Source: an uncultured Eubacteriales bacterium
GTDB lineage: Bacteria; Bacillota; Clostridia; Christensenellales; Aristaeellaceae
Length of the DNA: 64,000 nucleotides
Direction: 5' to 3'
Assembly: GCA_902781945.1 (NCBI GenBank)
Contig: CACZLE010000009.1
Location: 1-64,000 of the forward strand
Part shown: piece after piece, positions 25,951 through 34,949 of the stretch
Position numbering within the stretch: the stretch's first letter is position 1
How the letters are laid out: the number at the start of each line of letters is the position of its first letter
Notes under the pieces: generated by a model
The model's input: the letters and a program-made list of their open reading frames with translations, nothing else
Database searches by the model: none
What the model was told of the DNA's origin: nothing
Translations under genes and position numbers: made by a program

Positions 25951-27528
25951 ATGAAAAAGCTGCTTGCCCTCGTTTTGACCGCCGTTATGCTCTTTTCCAT
26001 GCTGTCCTTTGCCTCCGCGGAGGATAAGGCGGTGAACATCGGCGTCACCAGCACCCTCACCACCCTCAATCCCCTGGCCGTGGACAATACCGAGATCGTC
26101 AAATACGCCGTGTCCCTGGTGTTCCTGCCCCTGGTGGAGCTGAATGAAAACCTGGAGTTCGTGCCCCAGCTGGCCGAAAGCATCACCACCGAGGACAACC
26201 TGACCTTCACCATCAAATTGCAGGACAGCGCCGTGTGGAGCGACGGCGAGCCCGTCACCGCCGAGGACGTGGCTTTCACCCTGGCCATCGGCGCGGACCC
26301 CGTTTCCGCCAACGTGGCCCTGCCCCTGTATTCCGTGGAGGGCACCGATGACGACGGCTTCATCGAATCCGGCGCTGCCGATATCAGCGGCGTGCAGGTG
26401 GTGGACGACAAGACCCTGACCGTCACCACCAAGTGGCCCACCGCCCTGTATACCTTTGAAAACAACTTTGGCCGCTATCTTTTCACCGTGCCCAAGCACG
26501 TTCTCAAGGACGTGGCCCGGGAAGACTTGCTGACCTATGCTTGGTTTAACTCCCCCGACGTCATCTCCGGCCCCTATTTCATCAGCGATTTTGATCTGCA
26601 GCACTATGTGCGCTGCACCGCCAACGAAAATTATTTCCTGGGCGCGCCCAAGATCAAATATCTGAACTTCAACGTGGTGGCCGCCTCCCAGATGCTGGCG
26701 GGCCTGCGCAGCGGCGAAATCGACCTGGTGCAGCAGACCACCGGCTCCATCCCTGTGGAGGATTATGACGCCGTCAAGGCCCTGGACAACGTCACTGCCG
26801 TCGCCGGCACCCCCGTCACCAACGAGTCCATCTTCATCAACACTGCCAACGTCAGCGACGTGCGCGTCCGTCAGGCCCTGCTCTGCGGCATGGATCGCCA
26901 GAGCATGTTCGATGCGCTGCTGGGCGGCAACGGCGAACTGGTGGACGGCTTCATTGTGTCCGCCTCTCCCTATTTCAGCGAGGAGCTGGGCGTCACCGCC
27001 TATGATCCCGAGAAGGCCGCGGCCCTGATCGCCGAAGCCAAGGCCGACGGCGCCAAGACCGACCTGGTGTGGTATGTCAATTCCTCCGAGGCCACCTTCG
27101 GTCAGGCGGTGGAATACTATGCCGCCATGTTTGAGGAAATCGGCCTGCATATCGAGATCCGCACCGTCAGCCTGGCCAACCTGATGGAGGTTGCGGGTAA
27201 CCTGGAGCACGACATCATGAGCGTGGAATACACCTACGCCCCCGTGGACCCCTACACCGACGTGGCCTGGCTGCTGGGCGGCGAGGGCAGCTGGACGGGC
27301 TATGCCTCTGACGCCACCGACGAAGCCCTGCTGCTCAGCCAGGAGCTGACCGACGTGGGCGAAATCACCCAGCAGTACCTGATCGTGGACAAAGCCATGC
27401 AGGAAGACGTGGCCATGATCTCCGGCTGGGTGCTGGCCACCCTGGGCGCGGTGAGCAACCGCCTCTCCGGCGTGACCCCCAATGTGTTCGGCACCTTCGT
27501 GAACGTGCAGAACTGGGACATTCAGTAA
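25951..27528 (+). CDS. Peptide/opine-type ABC transporter substrate-binding protein (family 5)
   Basis: 525 aa with signal peptide (MKKLLALVLTAVMLFSMLSF). The family 5 (DppA/OppA) hallmark is clear: WSDGEPVTAEDVAFTL, SGPYFISDF and the RQALLCGMDRQSMFD segment. ATG 25951 is preceded by AAGGAG. Such proteins deliver di- or oligopeptides, nickel chelates or modified amino acids to a DppBCDF permease, which is encoded downstream in full. A strong hairpin follows the stop codon. No obvious lipobox. Confidence 0.93.
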   Translation: MKKLLALVLTAVMLFSMLSFASAEDKAVNIGVTSTLTTLNPLAVDNTEIVKYAVSLVFLPLVELNENLEFVPQLAESITTEDNLTFTIKLQDSAVWSDGEPVTAEDVAFTLAIGADPVSANVALPLYSVEGTDDDGFIESGAADISGVQVVDDKTLTVTTKWPTALYTFENNFGRYLFTVPKHVLKDVAREDLLTYAWFNSPDVISGPYFISDFDLQHYVRCTANENYFLGAPKIKYLNFNVVAASQMLAGLRSGEIDLVQQTTGSIPVEDYDAVKALDNVTAVAGTPVTNESIFINTANVSDVRVRQALLCGMDRQSMFDALLGGNGELVDGFIVSASPYFSEELGVTAYDPEKAAALIAEAKADGAKTDLVWYVNSSEATFGQAVEYYAAMFEEIGLHIEIRTVSLANLMEVAGNLEHDIMSVEYTYAPVDPYTDVAWLLGGEGSWTGYASDATDEALLLSQELTDVGEITQQYLIVDKAMQEDVAMISGWVLATLGAVSNRLSGVTPNVFGTFVNVQNWDIQ

Positions 27529-27540
27529 TCAAATCATGCA

Positions 27541-27573
27541 GCCCCACACCGGCTTTCATCCCCGGTGTGGGGC
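27541..27573 (+). promoter_or_regulatory. Intercistronic hairpin after the binding-protein gene
   Basis: A perfect 12-bp stem (27541-27552 with 27562-27573) and 9-nt loop with no T-run, 12 nt after the stop codon. Probable mRNA 3'-end stabiliser or partial terminator that favours binding-protein expression over the downstream genes. Confidence 0.75.
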
Positions 27574-27594
27574 CTGCCTGTGAAAGGAATCGCC

Positions 27595-28575
27595 ATGGAA
27601 CCGCTTTTGCGCTTGCAGGATCTGGAGATCACCTTTGGCCGCGGAGCCCGGGCAGCCCGGGCCGCCTCCGGGGTGTCTTTTTCCGTGTACCCCGGCGAGA
27701 TCCTGTGCGTGGTGGGGGAAAGCGGCAGCGGCAAGAGCATCACCGCCCTGTCCGTCCTGGGCCTCCTGTCCCGGCAGGGGCGAGTCACGGGCGGCCATAT
27801 TTGGTGGCAGGGCAAGGACCTGTTGACCCTGCCGCAAAAGCAATTGGACCAATTGCGGGGCACGGAGATCAGCATGATCTTTCAGGACATCATGTACAGC
27901 CTCAACCCCGTGCTCACCATCGGCCTGCAGATGACCGAGGGTATGCGGCGGCATCTGAAAATGAGCGCCGAGGAAGCGAAACAGCGGGCCGTTGAACTGC
28001 TGACCCACACCGGCATCCGGGACGCGGCCCAGGTGATGAAAAAGTATCCCCACATGCTGTCCGGCGGCATGCGCCAGCGGGTCATGATCGCCATGGCCCT
28101 GGCCTGCAGGCCCAAGCTGCTCATCGCCGACGAGCCCACCACCGCCCTGGATGTCACCATCCAGTTGCAGATCATGCAATTGCTGCGGCAGCTGCGGGAC
28201 GAGACCGGCATGGCCGTGCTGCTCATCACCCACGATCTGGGGGTGGCGGCGGAGATGGCGGACCGGGGTGTGGTGATGTATGCGGGCCAGTGCGTGGAGC
28301 AGGCCCCCATTCACCAGCTGCTTTCCCATCCGGCCCATGCCTACACCCAGGCGCTTTTGCAGGCCGTGCCCGGTCTTCACGACAGCCGGGACAAGCGGCT
28401 CTATTCCATTCCCGGCCACGTACCGGAGACATACGGCGATTTGACGGGCTGCCGCTACGCGGCGCGCTGTCCCCATGGGCAGGATTGCCCCCGCCGCATG
28501 CAGGATGAGCTGCGGGAGATCGCCCCCGGCCACCTGAGCCGGTGCCTGAACGAAGGAGGGATGCCGGATGCCTGA
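27595..28575 (+). CDS. Peptide ABC transporter ATP-binding protein (DppD type)
   Basis: 326 aa. Walker A GESGSGKS, signature LSGGMRQRVMIAMAL and Walker B LLIADEPTTALD are intact. The C-terminal cysteine cluster typical of DppD/OppD (CRYAARCPHGQDCPRRM) is present and in this family can hold an Fe-S cluster. The start at 27595 follows an AAAGGA site. It overlaps the next gene by 8 nt and pairs with it as the second ATPase. Confidence 0.94.
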   Translation: MEPLLRLQDLEITFGRGARAARAASGVSFSVYPGEILCVVGESGSGKSITALSVLGLLSRQGRVTGGHIWWQGKDLLTLPQKQLDQLRGTEISMIFQDIMYSLNPVLTIGLQMTEGMRRHLKMSAEEAKQRAVELLTHTGIRDAAQVMKKYPHMLSGGMRQRVMIAMALACRPKLLIADEPTTALDVTIQLQIMQLLRQLRDETGMAVLLITHDLGVAAEMADRGVVMYAGQCVEQAPIHQLLSHPAHAYTQALLQAVPGLHDSRDKRLYSIPGHVPETYGDLTGCRYAARCPHGQDCPRRMQDELREIAPGHLSRCLNEGGMPDA

Positions 28576-29539
28576 AAACATCGTGCTGGAAACCCGGCAT
28601 CTGTCCAAATCCTATCGGATCTCCGGCGAAAACAGCCTGTTTGCCAAGACCTTCCGGGCCGTTTCCGACGTATCCGTCGCGGTGCGGCAGGGAGAGACCT
28701 TTGGCATCGTGGGGGAGAGCGGCTGCGGCAAATCCACCATGGCCCGGCTGATGATGTGCCTGGAAAAGCCGGACGCGGGGGAAGTGTATCTGCAGGGCAA
28801 GCGCATAGACAACCTGCCTGAAAGCGAACGCCGCAGGCTGCGGCCCCGATTCCAGATGGTGTTTCAGGACAGCGGCTCCTCCTTAAATCCCCGCAAGCGG
28901 GTGCAGGACATCCTGCGGGAGCCCATGCTGTATCATCGCGTCGGGGATGAAAAGCAGGTGGACGCCCGGGTGGAGGAGCTGCTCGATATGGTGGGCTTGC
29001 CCGTGGAGATGAAGCGGCGCTATCCCCATGAATTCAGCGGCGGTCAGCGCCAGCGCATCTGCATCGCCCGGGCCCTGTCCCTGAACCCTGACGTCATCGT
29101 GCTGGACGAGCCCGTTTCCGCCCTGGATGTCTCCGTCCAGGCGCAGATTTTGAACCTTCTGCGGGATTTGCAGCAAAGCCTGCATCTCACCTATGTGTTC
29201 ATCGGCCACGGTCTGGGCGCTGTGCATTATATCAGCCATCAGATCGCCGTCATGTATATGGGCCGGGTGGTGGAAATGGGCCCCTCGGACACCCTGTTCG
29301 ATCATCCCGCGCACCCCTACACCAAGGCCCTGCTGGACGCCGCTCCCGTGGCGGACGACACCCTGCGGAGCCGGGAGCGCACGGTGATGGCGGAGGAGAT
29401 CGGCGATTACGCGCCCGCGGAGGGCTGCCCGCTGCTGCCCCGCTGCCCCTATGTGGACGAGGGCTGCCGCAATCGCGGCCAGGCGCTCTTTGAAACGGCG
29501 GGACGGCTGACAGCCTGCGACAGGATGCTGGAGGGATAA
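28568..29539 (+). CDS. Peptide ABC transporter ATP-binding protein (DppF type)
   Basis: 323 aa. Walker A GESGCGKST, signature FSGGQRQRICIARAL, Walker B VIVLDEPVSALD. The usual DppF RPRFQMVFQD segment and the C-terminal CPLLPRCPYVDEGC cysteine motif are seen. The switch histidine after Walker B lies in FIGHGLGAV, where most relatives have THD; Gly replaces Asp but the His is kept. Confidence 0.94.
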   Translation: MPENIVLETRHLSKSYRISGENSLFAKTFRAVSDVSVAVRQGETFGIVGESGCGKSTMARLMMCLEKPDAGEVYLQGKRIDNLPESERRRLRPRFQMVFQDSGSSLNPRKRVQDILREPMLYHRVGDEKQVDARVEELLDMVGLPVEMKRRYPHEFSGGQRQRICIARALSLNPDVIVLDEPVSALDVSVQAQILNLLRDLQQSLHLTYVFIGHGLGAVHYISHQIAVMYMGRVVEMGPSDTLFDHPAHPYTKALLDAAPVADDTLRSRERTVMAEEIGDYAPAEGCPLLPRCPYVDEGCRNRGQALFETAGRLTACDRMLEG

Positions 29540-29542
29540 GCC

Positions 29543-30487
29543 ATGTGGAAATACATCCTTAAAAAATTACTGCTGGCCATCCCGGTGCTGCTGGGCATCA
29601 CCATCATCGATTACGCCATCATGTCCCTGGCGGGCAGCCCGCTGGATATGCTGGTGGGCCCCCGCATCAGCCAGGGCACCATCGCCGCCCGCGCCGCCCA
29701 ATGGGGGCTGGATCAGCCCATCTATGTGCAGTATTGGCATTGGCTGGTGGAGGTGCTCCACGGCAATCTGGGCTATTCCTACAAAAGCTATCAGCCGGTG
29801 TCCGAGCTGATCGCCAGCCACATTGGGCCCACGCTGCTGCTCATGGGCGTCTCCATGATATTGGGCCTTCTCCTGGCCGTGCCCGCGGGCATTTACAGCG
29901 CCGTGCACCGGTATCAAAAGCGGGATTACGCCGTGGTGTCGGCCTCCTTCCTGGCCTCCAGCATCCCCGGCTTTTTCCTGGCCCTGATCCTCATTTATAT
30001 CTTTACCGTGGTGCTGGGCTGGCTGCCCTCCAGCGGCATGATCACCGCGGGCACCGGCGGCGACGCGGCGGATATCGCCCGGCATATGGTCATGCCCTCC
30101 ATCGTGCTGGCGGTGGGGGTGGCGGGCGGCAACATCCGCTATATCCGCTCCGCGGTGCTGGAGATATTGGAAATGGATTACCTGCGCACCGCCACGGCCA
30201 AGGGCCTGGGGCGCGGGCTGGTGATCCGCCGCCACGCCCTGCGCAACGCCCTTTTGCCCATCGTCACGGTGATCGGCATGCAGATCCCCACGCTCTTTGG
30301 CGGCGCGGTGATCGTGGAGCAGCTTTTCTCCTGGCCCGGGCTGGGGCTCATCACCATGAACGCCGTCACCGGGCGCGATTATCCCGTCATCATGGGCGTG
30401 TGCCTGCTGTCCGCCGTGGTGGTGCTGGCCTCAAACCTTTTGACGGATATCCTCTACGCCGTGGTGGACCCCACCATCAAATACTGA
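29543..30487 (+). CDS. Peptide ABC transporter permease (DppB type)
   Basis: 314 aa with six hydrophobic segments. The N-terminal KKLLLAIPVLLGITIIDY and the EMDYLRTATAKGLGRGLVIRR cytoplasmic loop (EAA motif) are typical of DppB/OppB. It starts 3 nt after the DppF-type gene and forms a heterodimeric channel with the next product. Confidence 0.94.
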   Translation: MWKYILKKLLLAIPVLLGITIIDYAIMSLAGSPLDMLVGPRISQGTIAARAAQWGLDQPIYVQYWHWLVEVLHGNLGYSYKSYQPVSELIASHIGPTLLLMGVSMILGLLLAVPAGIYSAVHRYQKRDYAVVSASFLASSIPGFFLALILIYIFTVVLGWLPSSGMITAGTGGDAADIARHMVMPSIVLAVGVAGGNIRYIRSAVLEILEMDYLRTATAKGLGRGLVIRRHALRNALLPIVTVIGMQIPTLFGGAVIVEQLFSWPGLGLITMNAVTGRDYPVIMGVCLLSAVVVLASNLLTDILYAVVDPTIKY

Positions 30488-30497
30488 GGAGATCGCC

Positions 30498-31343
30498 ATG
30501 AAACAGAGCAAGTACCGCGTGATCTGGCAGCGCTTCCGGCGGCACAAAATGGCCGTCGGCTGCCTGGTGATCCTGAGCGTTTTGATCCTCATGGCCATCC
30601 TGGCCCCCCTCATCGCCCCCTATTCGCCCACCAAGCCCGCGGGCAAGTTTTCCCAGCCGCCCTCCGGCGAGCATATCCTGGGAACGGACAAGATAGGCCG
30701 AGACATGTTCAGCCGCATCCTGTACGCCATGCGGGTGAGCCTGCTGGTGGGCTTCCTGGCCACGGCGGTCTCCACCGCCATCGGCGTGGCCCTGGGGCTG
30801 GTCAGCGGCTATTTCGGCGGGGCGGTGGACAAGGCCATCATGAGCTTTACCGATATGGTCATGTCCTTCCCCTATATCCTGCTGGTGCTGGTGGCGGCGG
30901 CCATCTTTAAGCCCGGCATGTGGTCCATCATCCTGATATTGGGCTTTGTGGATTGGCCCGGCGTGGCCCGGCTGGTGCGGGGCAACGTGCTGAGCCTCAG
31001 GGAAACCAACTTCATCAAGAGCGATATCACCGCGGGCATGCCCCGGCGCTATATCCTCTTTTCCGAGATCCTGCCCAACACCGTGGCCCCCGTGCTGGTG
31101 TACGCCACCAGCGTTTTCGCTCTGTCCATCCTGGATGAAGCTGCCCTGTCCTTCCTGGGCATGGGCGTGCAGCCCCCTACCCCGTCCCTGGGCAATCTGC
31201 TCAACGGCGCGGAATCCCTGTCCGTGCTCACGGGCAAGCCCTGGCTGTGGATCCCGGCGGGGGCCGTCATCATCCTGCTGGTGGTATGCATCAACTTTGT
31301 GGGCGACGCCCTGCGCGACGCCTTTGATCCCAAGAATTCTTAA
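30498..31343 (+). CDS. Peptide ABC transporter permease (DppC type)
   Basis: 281 aa. It opens with the RFRRHKMAVGCLVIL block common to DppC/OppC, followed by LGTDKIGRDMFSRILY and the EAA-loop region. The C-terminal GDALRDAFDPK ending is the family standard. RBS GAGGAG precedes the start. Confidence 0.94.
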   Translation: MKQSKYRVIWQRFRRHKMAVGCLVILSVLILMAILAPLIAPYSPTKPAGKFSQPPSGEHILGTDKIGRDMFSRILYAMRVSLLVGFLATAVSTAIGVALGLVSGYFGGAVDKAIMSFTDMVMSFPYILLVLVAAAIFKPGMWSIILILGFVDWPGVARLVRGNVLSLRETNFIKSDITAGMPRRYILFSEILPNTVAPVLVYATSVFALSILDEAALSFLGMGVQPPTPSLGNLLNGAESLSVLTGKPWLWIPAGAVIILLVVCINFVGDALRDAFDPKNS

Positions 31344-31367
31344 CCCGACCGAGAGAGGCACAAGAAC

Positions 31368-31970
31368 ATGAAGAACCTGCTCAACTACCAATCCTCCGAA
31401 TTCGACTGCGGCCCCACCTCCATGACCAACGCCATCCGCTATCTGTTTGACCGGGAGGAGATCGCCCCCGGCGTGCTCAAGCATATCTGGGTGATGGGCA
31501 ACGACACCTTCTGCGACGAGGGCCAGATCGGCAAGCACGGCACCTCCAAAGCCTCCATGCGCTATATGGCCGCCTGGCTCAACGCCTTTGGCAAGGGCTG
31601 CAAATTCCCCATCCATGCCGAATTTCTGGAGCTGGAGGACGCCGTGGTCCTCCCCGGCACCCGCACCTGGCAATGTCTGGAAGAAGGCGGCTGCGCCGTC
31701 ATGCGCTGCTTCTCCGGGGGCTATGGCCACTATGTGCTGCTCACCCGCATTCTTTCCGACCACGAGATCGGCCTTTTCGATCCATATGAGGAGGACCCGG
31801 AATTTGAGGGCGAGGGACGCCGGGTCATCGAGAGCGAGCCCCGGGTGATGAACCGGGCCGCGTATACCGAGATCATCAACGGCGCCGACGAAAGCGATTA
31901 CGCCATGGGCAAGCCGGAGATCCGGGAATTATTGCTGCTGTGGAAAAAACGGGCTGATACTATTTCTTGA
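31368..31970 (+). CDS. C39-like cysteine peptidase, cytoplasmic
   Basis: 200 aa, no signal peptide. The papain-like arrangement is clear: C14 in DCGPTSMTNAIRYL, H121 in GGYGHYVLL and D138 in GLFDPYEE. This matches the peptidase C39-like family, which includes peptidases and related amidases. It is the last gene of the peptide-importer operon, 24 nt after DppC. Working on the imported substrate inside the cell, together with the M20 enzyme, is the simplest reading. The true bond cleaved is unknown. Confidence 0.75.
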   Translation: MKNLLNYQSSEFDCGPTSMTNAIRYLFDREEIAPGVLKHIWVMGNDTFCDEGQIGKHGTSKASMRYMAAWLNAFGKGCKFPIHAEFLELEDAVVLPGTRTWQCLEEGGCAVMRCFSGGYGHYVLLTRILSDHEIGLFDPYEEDPEFEGEGRRVIESEPRVMNRAAYTEIINGADESDYAMGKPEIRELLLLWKKRADTIS

Positions 31971-31981
31971 TTAACATGACG

Positions 31982-32595
31982 CTGGAAAACAGAAATAGGC
32001 GAGAGGGAACGATAAGGGCCTCCGCGGCCCTTATGATCCTGCGCCAGGGTATTTCATACCCTGGACCCATCCTGGCGAACCGGCTTGAATACGCTATCAA
32101 GCAAAATCCGCCAGTTTAGCCTATGGCTGGCTGCAATGAGCCGTCTGGGGCCAATGAAAAAGCCGATAGCTGTCTGATTCGAGCAAGCTCGATCAGCCAT
32201 CTATCGGACTTTTTCGGAATCGCTGCGCGATTCTCGGCCTGCTGCGCAGACCGACCCCAGACTCGCGTGCGTTTTTTGCCAAACTTTCTTGCAGCTCCCG
32301 CGACAGAAATGACGTCGGCTTGCCGACGTCAATGCTGCTTTAGCAGCATAGCCGCATAAGCAAAAGTGACCGGATCGAGCTTGCTCGTTTCCGGTCATCT
32401 TTTGTGTTGCGGCGTATTTCTGGAGCACGGCACAAGTCATGCCTTATCCAATTTACTGGCGGAAATTGTTTGAAAGTGTATTCAAGTTGATTCGCCAGGA
32501 AAGGGTGTCCAGAGGGCCCAAGCGGGCCCTTTGGCGAGGTGTTTGAGGGCGAGTAGCCCTCAACGTTTCCTCTCCATCAAATTCTTGTTTTTCCA
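31982..32595. repeat. Nested inverted-repeat element, copy B
   Basis: A 614-bp non-coding palindrome-like element filling the gap between convergent genes. Outer arms (around 31984-32014 and 32564-32595) are imperfect; a middle pair TCCTGGCGAA-N4-CTTGAATAC (32070-32092) is perfectly mirrored at 32478-32500; an inner pair TCCGCCAGT (32107-32115) is mirrored by ACTGGCGGA (32455-32463). Small hairpins occur at 32012-32034 and 32044-32064, and several with GAGCTTGCTC-type loops within the cassette. It shares long blocks with 151-665, with the inner cassette in reverse orientation. No transposase. Confidence 0.85.
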
Positions 32596-32611
32596 ATTAT
32601 GGAAAACTGCA

Positions 32612-33799
32612 TCATCCCAGCAGCTTAAAGAACGCCTCCATCTCCGCCTTGTGCTTCCCTCGGCACACGATGTGGTGATTGTTGATGGGATTGGTGAGAA
32701 AGTACGAAAAATCATCCAGCCCGATGCGCACCTGGGTGCGGCACAGCATATCGCTGAAGGGCGTATCCAGGATCTGGCCCTCCTGGGCATAGAACCGGGA
32801 CAGATCGCCCGCGCACTTGAAGATGGTGCAGTCGCCTTCGTCAAATTTGCCCTGCACCGCCGCGCCGATGCCGGATTCAAAGTGGGTGTTGAGGCAGTAC
32901 TCTTTGAGCATGGTGGTGGGCACCGTGCAATGGGCGAAGGTGGCGCATTTGGCCTTGGTGTCAAACCGGCTGGGATTGCACATGAACAAGGGCTCGCCTG
33001 TAACGGCCCCCAGGATGGCCATGGACAGCAGGGCGGGCATATCGCCCTCGCAGCCGCCGTAAACGCCCAGGCTGTTGAGGATGGAGAGGCCCAGACAGCC
33101 CGTGGTGTGCACGCTGTCCAATAGGTCGAAGCACCGCACGGACACGCCGCACAGGCCGTATTTGCCCACCAAACGCTGGAAAGCGCCGTATACATACAGC
33201 GCCTTTTCAATCTCCTCCGCAGGGAAAGCCTGCTTTTTGAAGTCCGCCGTATACTCGTTTTCCTCGTAGCGGTTCTTGGCGATTTCGGTCAGCAGTTCTT
33301 CCATGGGGATGGATACGAACCCCAGCCCCAGCTTTTGCAGTACGGCGTCCGCGTCGTAATCGCTGGCAATCAGCCAGTCGGAGGGCGCGCCGACGCAGCC
33401 CAGCTTCTTCCCCCGCAGGGCATGCAGGGCCCGGTGGGCGTTGCGCAGGGCGCGGATCTCCTTGGCGATCTCCTGCAGGTCTCCGTGCAATATCTGCCCG
33501 TGGCCGCCGTGCTTGTTCAGGTAGCTGAGGATCTCCATGGAGGCCGCCAGGGAGTTGGATTCCCCGCTGGTCAGAATATAGCAGGGGCGATCCTTCAACT
33601 GCTCGAACACCTCCAGAAAATACCCTTCGCTGCCGCCGGAGGCCACGTAAAGCAGGGCGAAATCATCCGCCAGATACTGCGCCAGCTCCACCCGGCGCAG
33701 GTCTTCGCCCAGGGCCTGGCCCACGGCCTGGATATATTGGTCCATCCGTTCGTCACTCACCTGGGACAGGGGGCTGCGGATCTGATAAAAATCGATCAT
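32612..33799 (-). CDS. L-fucose/L-arabinose isomerase-like protein
   Basis: 395 aa. The overall pattern (alternating Rossmann-like N-terminal part, then GVYGGCEGDMPALLSM and a C-terminal NNHHIVCRG block) resembles the FucI/AraA isomerase fold used by aldose-ketose isomerases and related proteins. I cannot place all metal ligands, so isomerase activity is unproven. ATG 33799 is used, with GGAGAAAACAC upstream. It is the last gene behind an FbpABC-type importer, which hints that this transporter carries a sugar or sugar phosphate instead of iron. Confidence 0.7.
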   Translation of the reverse strand: MIDFYQIRSPLSQVSDERMDQYIQAVGQALGEDLRRVELAQYLADDFALLYVASGGSEGYFLEVFEQLKDRPCYILTSGESNSLAASMEILSYLNKHGGHGQILHGDLQEIAKEIRALRNAHRALHALRGKKLGCVGAPSDWLIASDYDADAVLQKLGLGFVSIPMEELLTEIAKNRYEENEYTADFKKQAFPAEEIEKALYVYGAFQRLVGKYGLCGVSVRCFDLLDSVHTTGCLGLSILNSLGVYGGCEGDMPALLSMAILGAVTGEPLFMCNPSRFDTKAKCATFAHCTVPTTMLKEYCLNTHFESGIGAAVQGKFDEGDCTIFKCAGDLSRFYAQEGQILDTPFSDMLCRTQVRIGLDDFSYFLTNPINNHHIVCRGKHKAEMEAFFKLLG

Positions 33800-33828
33800 G
33801 TGTTTTCTCCTGTTGTTTTTGTCAAAGG

Positions 33829-33854
33829 GGGCGCTGCGGAAAACCGCAGCGCCC
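33829..33854 (-). promoter_or_regulatory. Intercistronic hairpin after the binding-protein gene
   Basis: A perfect 11-bp GC stem with a 4-nt loop between the binding-protein stop and the isomerase-like gene. No strong T-run follows on the minus strand, so read-through into the last gene is expected. Confidence 0.75.
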
Positions 33855-33879
33855 GATTTTGTGTTGCCGTCTGAATGGA

Positions 33880-34899
33880 TCAGCGGGTCTCGGCGTACAG
33901 CGCGTTCCACTTCTCCAGCATATCGGCCTTGTGCTCGATCAGCCAGCTGGTGTCGCGGGATACCCAGTTGATGGTGTCGTCGGCGGGCAGATACTTGATT
34001 TCATAGTGAGCCTTGGGGTTGGTGAAGCGCAGGGTCTCCAGGCGGGTGGCCAGGGCTTCCTGGCCCTCGGGGCTCATCAGGAAGTTGATCATGGCCTTGG
34101 CGGCTTCGGGATGGGGGCAGTTTTCGATCATGGCGCAGCCCATGGTGGTGCCGCTGGCGCCGTTCTCGGGATACTGGATGCGGATGCGGTCGGAACCGGC
34201 CTTGAGCAGGGTGTCGGCGCCGTCCTCATAGGTCAGGCCCACCACGTACTCGCCGCTGTCCACAGCCTTGAAGCACACGGAGGAGGAGGTGGAGATCACC
34301 AGGCCGTTCTCCAGCAGGCCGCGCATGATGGCCCAGGCTTCGTCGCTGTCATAGCCGTACACGGCGAAGATATTGCACACGTTGTTCCAGGCGGCGGAGG
34401 AGCTGTTGGGGTCGCTCAGCACGATGCGGCCCTTGAGGGCGGGATTCAGCAGATCTTCATAGGTGCGGATCTCCAGGCCCAGCTCCTTTTCCAGCTCCAC
34501 GTTCACGCAGAAGCAGATGGTGCTCAGGTGGTCCTGGTTGTAGCGGCCATTGTGGCTCCTGTAATCGGCGGGCAGATCATCCTCGTAGGGAGAGGTGTAC
34601 AGCGCGTAGATGTCGTCGTTGGCGCTGCCGTCGGAGGGGGACAGGCCGCCCCACTGCACGTCGCCCTGGGGATTGCCGGCTTCGGCGCGGGTACGGGCCT
34701 GCAGTTCGCCGGCGGAGCCGTTCACCACTTCCACTTCCACGTCGGGATACACTTCGTTGAAGGCTTCGATCAGGTTGTCGATGTCGTTGTCGGTCATGGA
34801 GCTGTACAGCACCAGGGGACCCTTGACAGTCTCCGCCACGGCGGAGAAGGCGGCCAGCGCCAGAACGGCGGCCAGCAGGAGACATACCAGTTTCTTCAT
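33880..34899 (-). CDS. FbpA/AfuA-type ABC substrate-binding protein
   Basis: 339 aa with signal peptide (MKKLVCLLLAAVLALAAFSA). The mature start GPLVLYSSMTDNDIDNLIEAF and the GDVQWGG segment are typical of family 1 binding proteins for ferric iron, 2-aminoethylphosphonate or hexose phosphates. The paired tyrosines of true ferric-binding proteins are not evident near the C terminus. The gene is third in an ATPase-permease-binding-protein-isomerase operon, an unusual order with the binding protein late. Confidence 0.88.
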   Translation of the reverse strand: MKKLVCLLLAAVLALAAFSAVAETVKGPLVLYSSMTDNDIDNLIEAFNEVYPDVEVEVVNGSAGELQARTRAEAGNPQGDVQWGGLSPSDGSANDDIYALYTSPYEDDLPADYRSHNGRYNQDHLSTICFCVNVELEKELGLEIRTYEDLLNPALKGRIVLSDPNSSSAAWNNVCNIFAVYGYDSDEAWAIMRGLLENGLVISTSSSVCFKAVDSGEYVVGLTYEDGADTLLKAGSDRIRIQYPENGASGTTMGCAMIENCPHPEAAKAMINFLMSPEGQEALATRLETLRFTNPKAHYEIKYLPADDTINWVSRDTSWLIEHKADMLEKWNALYAETR

Positions 34900-34949
34900 A
34901 ACGAGAAACCTCCTTGGATAAATATTTTCAGGCGTTCCACGCCTGGGGA

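Noticed and set aside
31982-32595. Insertion sequence with transposase
   Set aside because: No open frame in the element resembles a transposase; it can only be a non-autonomous or structural element.
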